Shown here in pieces: positions 63,255-64,000 of a DNA stretch of 64,000 nucleotides (position 1 is its first letter; each line of letters begins with the position of its first letter). Both the position numbers and the translations under genes were made by a program. This stretch comes from Dromaius novaehollandiae. Its lineage: Eukaryota > Chordata > Aves > Casuariiformes > Dromaiidae. Location of the stretch: the NCBI RefSeq assembly GCF_036370855.1, contig NC_088112.1:14314469-14378468 (forward strand). Reading direction: 5' to 3'. The notes under the pieces were generated by a model. It worked only from the letters and a program-made list of their open reading frames with translations, was not told where the DNA came from and searched no databases.

Positions 63255-63435
63255 ATTTAAAACTCCCTAGAAGAAGTTTGTTTCCTGAAAACATAAAGGC
63301 ATTTCTAGCAGCGTGGTGGGAATTCAGGGGGAGTGGAGAGAAGATAGTGCAGGAGAGCAGCCTGGGTCAGCGTGTCCTGTCGCAGCGTTCTTGGTCAAGG
63401 CGCCGCGACTCTGGGCACTCGGGTAGCTGCCCTCG
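63255..63435 (+). other. Possible cryptic or alternative exon in NSD1 intron
   Basis: Bounded by a good acceptor (gtttttttaatgttacag) and a strong donor (ccctcg/gtgagtgc), with a local CpG-rich patch at its 3' end. Spliced after NSD1 exon 2 (phase 0) the second codon is TAA, so it would act as a poison exon. It does not match NSD1 protein. No expression evidence. Confidence 0.2.
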
Positions 63436-64000
63436 GTGAGTGCGCTGAGCGGGCTTCTGTGGCGCTGAGCGACTAGGTCAACACCCGACTTGTAGCGCTG
63501 GGAAAATGAGAAAGCAGAACTGGTGAAGAATTAAAATAGCTGTGAACTGAACTGGTGAAAAGCTTGCTGAATGCTTGGAAATCAAGTGAACTCTGTAAGC
63601 CTTGCCCAAATAATTTCTCAAAAGCTCTGTTTTCATTTGGCTTCTCTGTGTGGTATTAGAGGGAGACAGCAAAGAATTGGTTTAAATGCAGACTTGCCTC
63701 TGGGCAGGGGTTGCGGATGTCACTCAGGTGAATCATGGTGAATAACTCTGGCAAATCTCCAGCATAGTTGTACTGTTTGGTCCAGCTGACTGTGCTCAGG
63801 TTACAGTTTTCAGAAAGGTGCGTGCACGCAGTTGGTGTGTGTACTGTGCAGTGCTTTTGTGATACTTGTATAGTTATGTTACACATACGCCCCTTAAATT
63901 TCGCTTGAGTTAAAAAATGACTAAATGTTACTTATGCCTCAAGCCCTTTGCAGGAAGAACACACAAGCTAGAAACAGACCAAAAGAAAATTGGTTTTGCA

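Larger units (their letters stand above)
48456..64000 (+). other. NSD1: NSD1 intron 2 (part), no exon recognised
   Basis: AT-richer sequence from about 48.9 kb to the right edge. I looked for the PWWP-encoding exon and did not find it, so the intron runs past 64000. It contains a poly-C run (48977-48993), a T-run (59651-59672), a hAT relic (54895-55070) and a possible cryptic exon (63255-63435). The other open frames are short and unsupported. Confidence 0.65.

Overview
The window is nuclear DNA of a vertebrate, most likely a bird. Four genes lie in the order UIMC1 (-), ZNF346 (+), FGFR4 (+), NSD1 (+), the same block as human 5q35. They are packed into 64 kb with FGFR4 introns as short as 69 bp, very GC-rich promoters, and worn relics of CR1, MIR, Penelope-like and hAT elements. 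That combination fits a gene-dense avian microchromosome (in chicken this block is on chromosome 13, from memory). A crocodilian cannot be excluded from sequence alone. There are no operons, CRISPR arrays or bacterial features.

Region by region. 1-10.9 kb is the 5' end of UIMC1 (RAP80) on the minus strand: a GC-rich non-coding exon 1 ending at 10537, a 4.3 kb intron, and coding exon 2 (6062-6219) with the start codon and SUMO-interacting motif. The rest of the gene lies off the left edge. 10.9-12.06 kb is the divergent UIMC1/ZNF346 promoter interval, with a perfect TCTCGCGAGA palindrome and YY1-type elements. 12.06-20.8 kb is complete ZNF346 (7 coding exons, 283 aa, four dsRNA-binding C2H2 fingers). 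20.8-29 kb is intergenic, with a few AT-rich islands that look like regulatory elements. 29-38.2 kb is complete FGFR4 (17 coding exons, 806 aa: signal peptide, three Ig domains, acid box, transmembrane helix, tyrosine kinase). 38.2-45.7 kb is intergenic and holds a CA-rich tract and a 48-bp minisatellite. 45.7-48.9 kb is the large NSD1 CpG island with candidate first exons, an upstream ORF and the first coding exon (47715-48455). 48.5-64 kb is AT-richer NSD1 intron with no recognised exon.

The genes do not form one pathway. UIMC1 reads ubiquitin and SUMO at DNA breaks, ZNF346 binds structured RNA, FGFR4 is a growth-factor receptor and NSD1 a histone H3K36 methyltransferase. Their adjacency is conserved synteny. 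I found no sign of an unknown multi-gene system. The most useful observations are lineage-specific residues in FGFR4 (Phe at the hinge position that is Cys in human FGFR4), a very acidic NSD1 N-terminus, a stop-start coupled uORF pair before the NSD1 start codon, a shared C-rich repeat just inside intron 1 of both UIMC1 and FGFR4, and a decayed Penelope-like fragment with the remains of a hammerhead ribozyme.

Exon borders were set by hand from reading frame, GT-AG sites and remembered human proteins. Coding exons of ZNF346 and FGFR4 join in frame with no leftover bases. Transcription starts, non-coding first exons and poly(A) sites are inferred.
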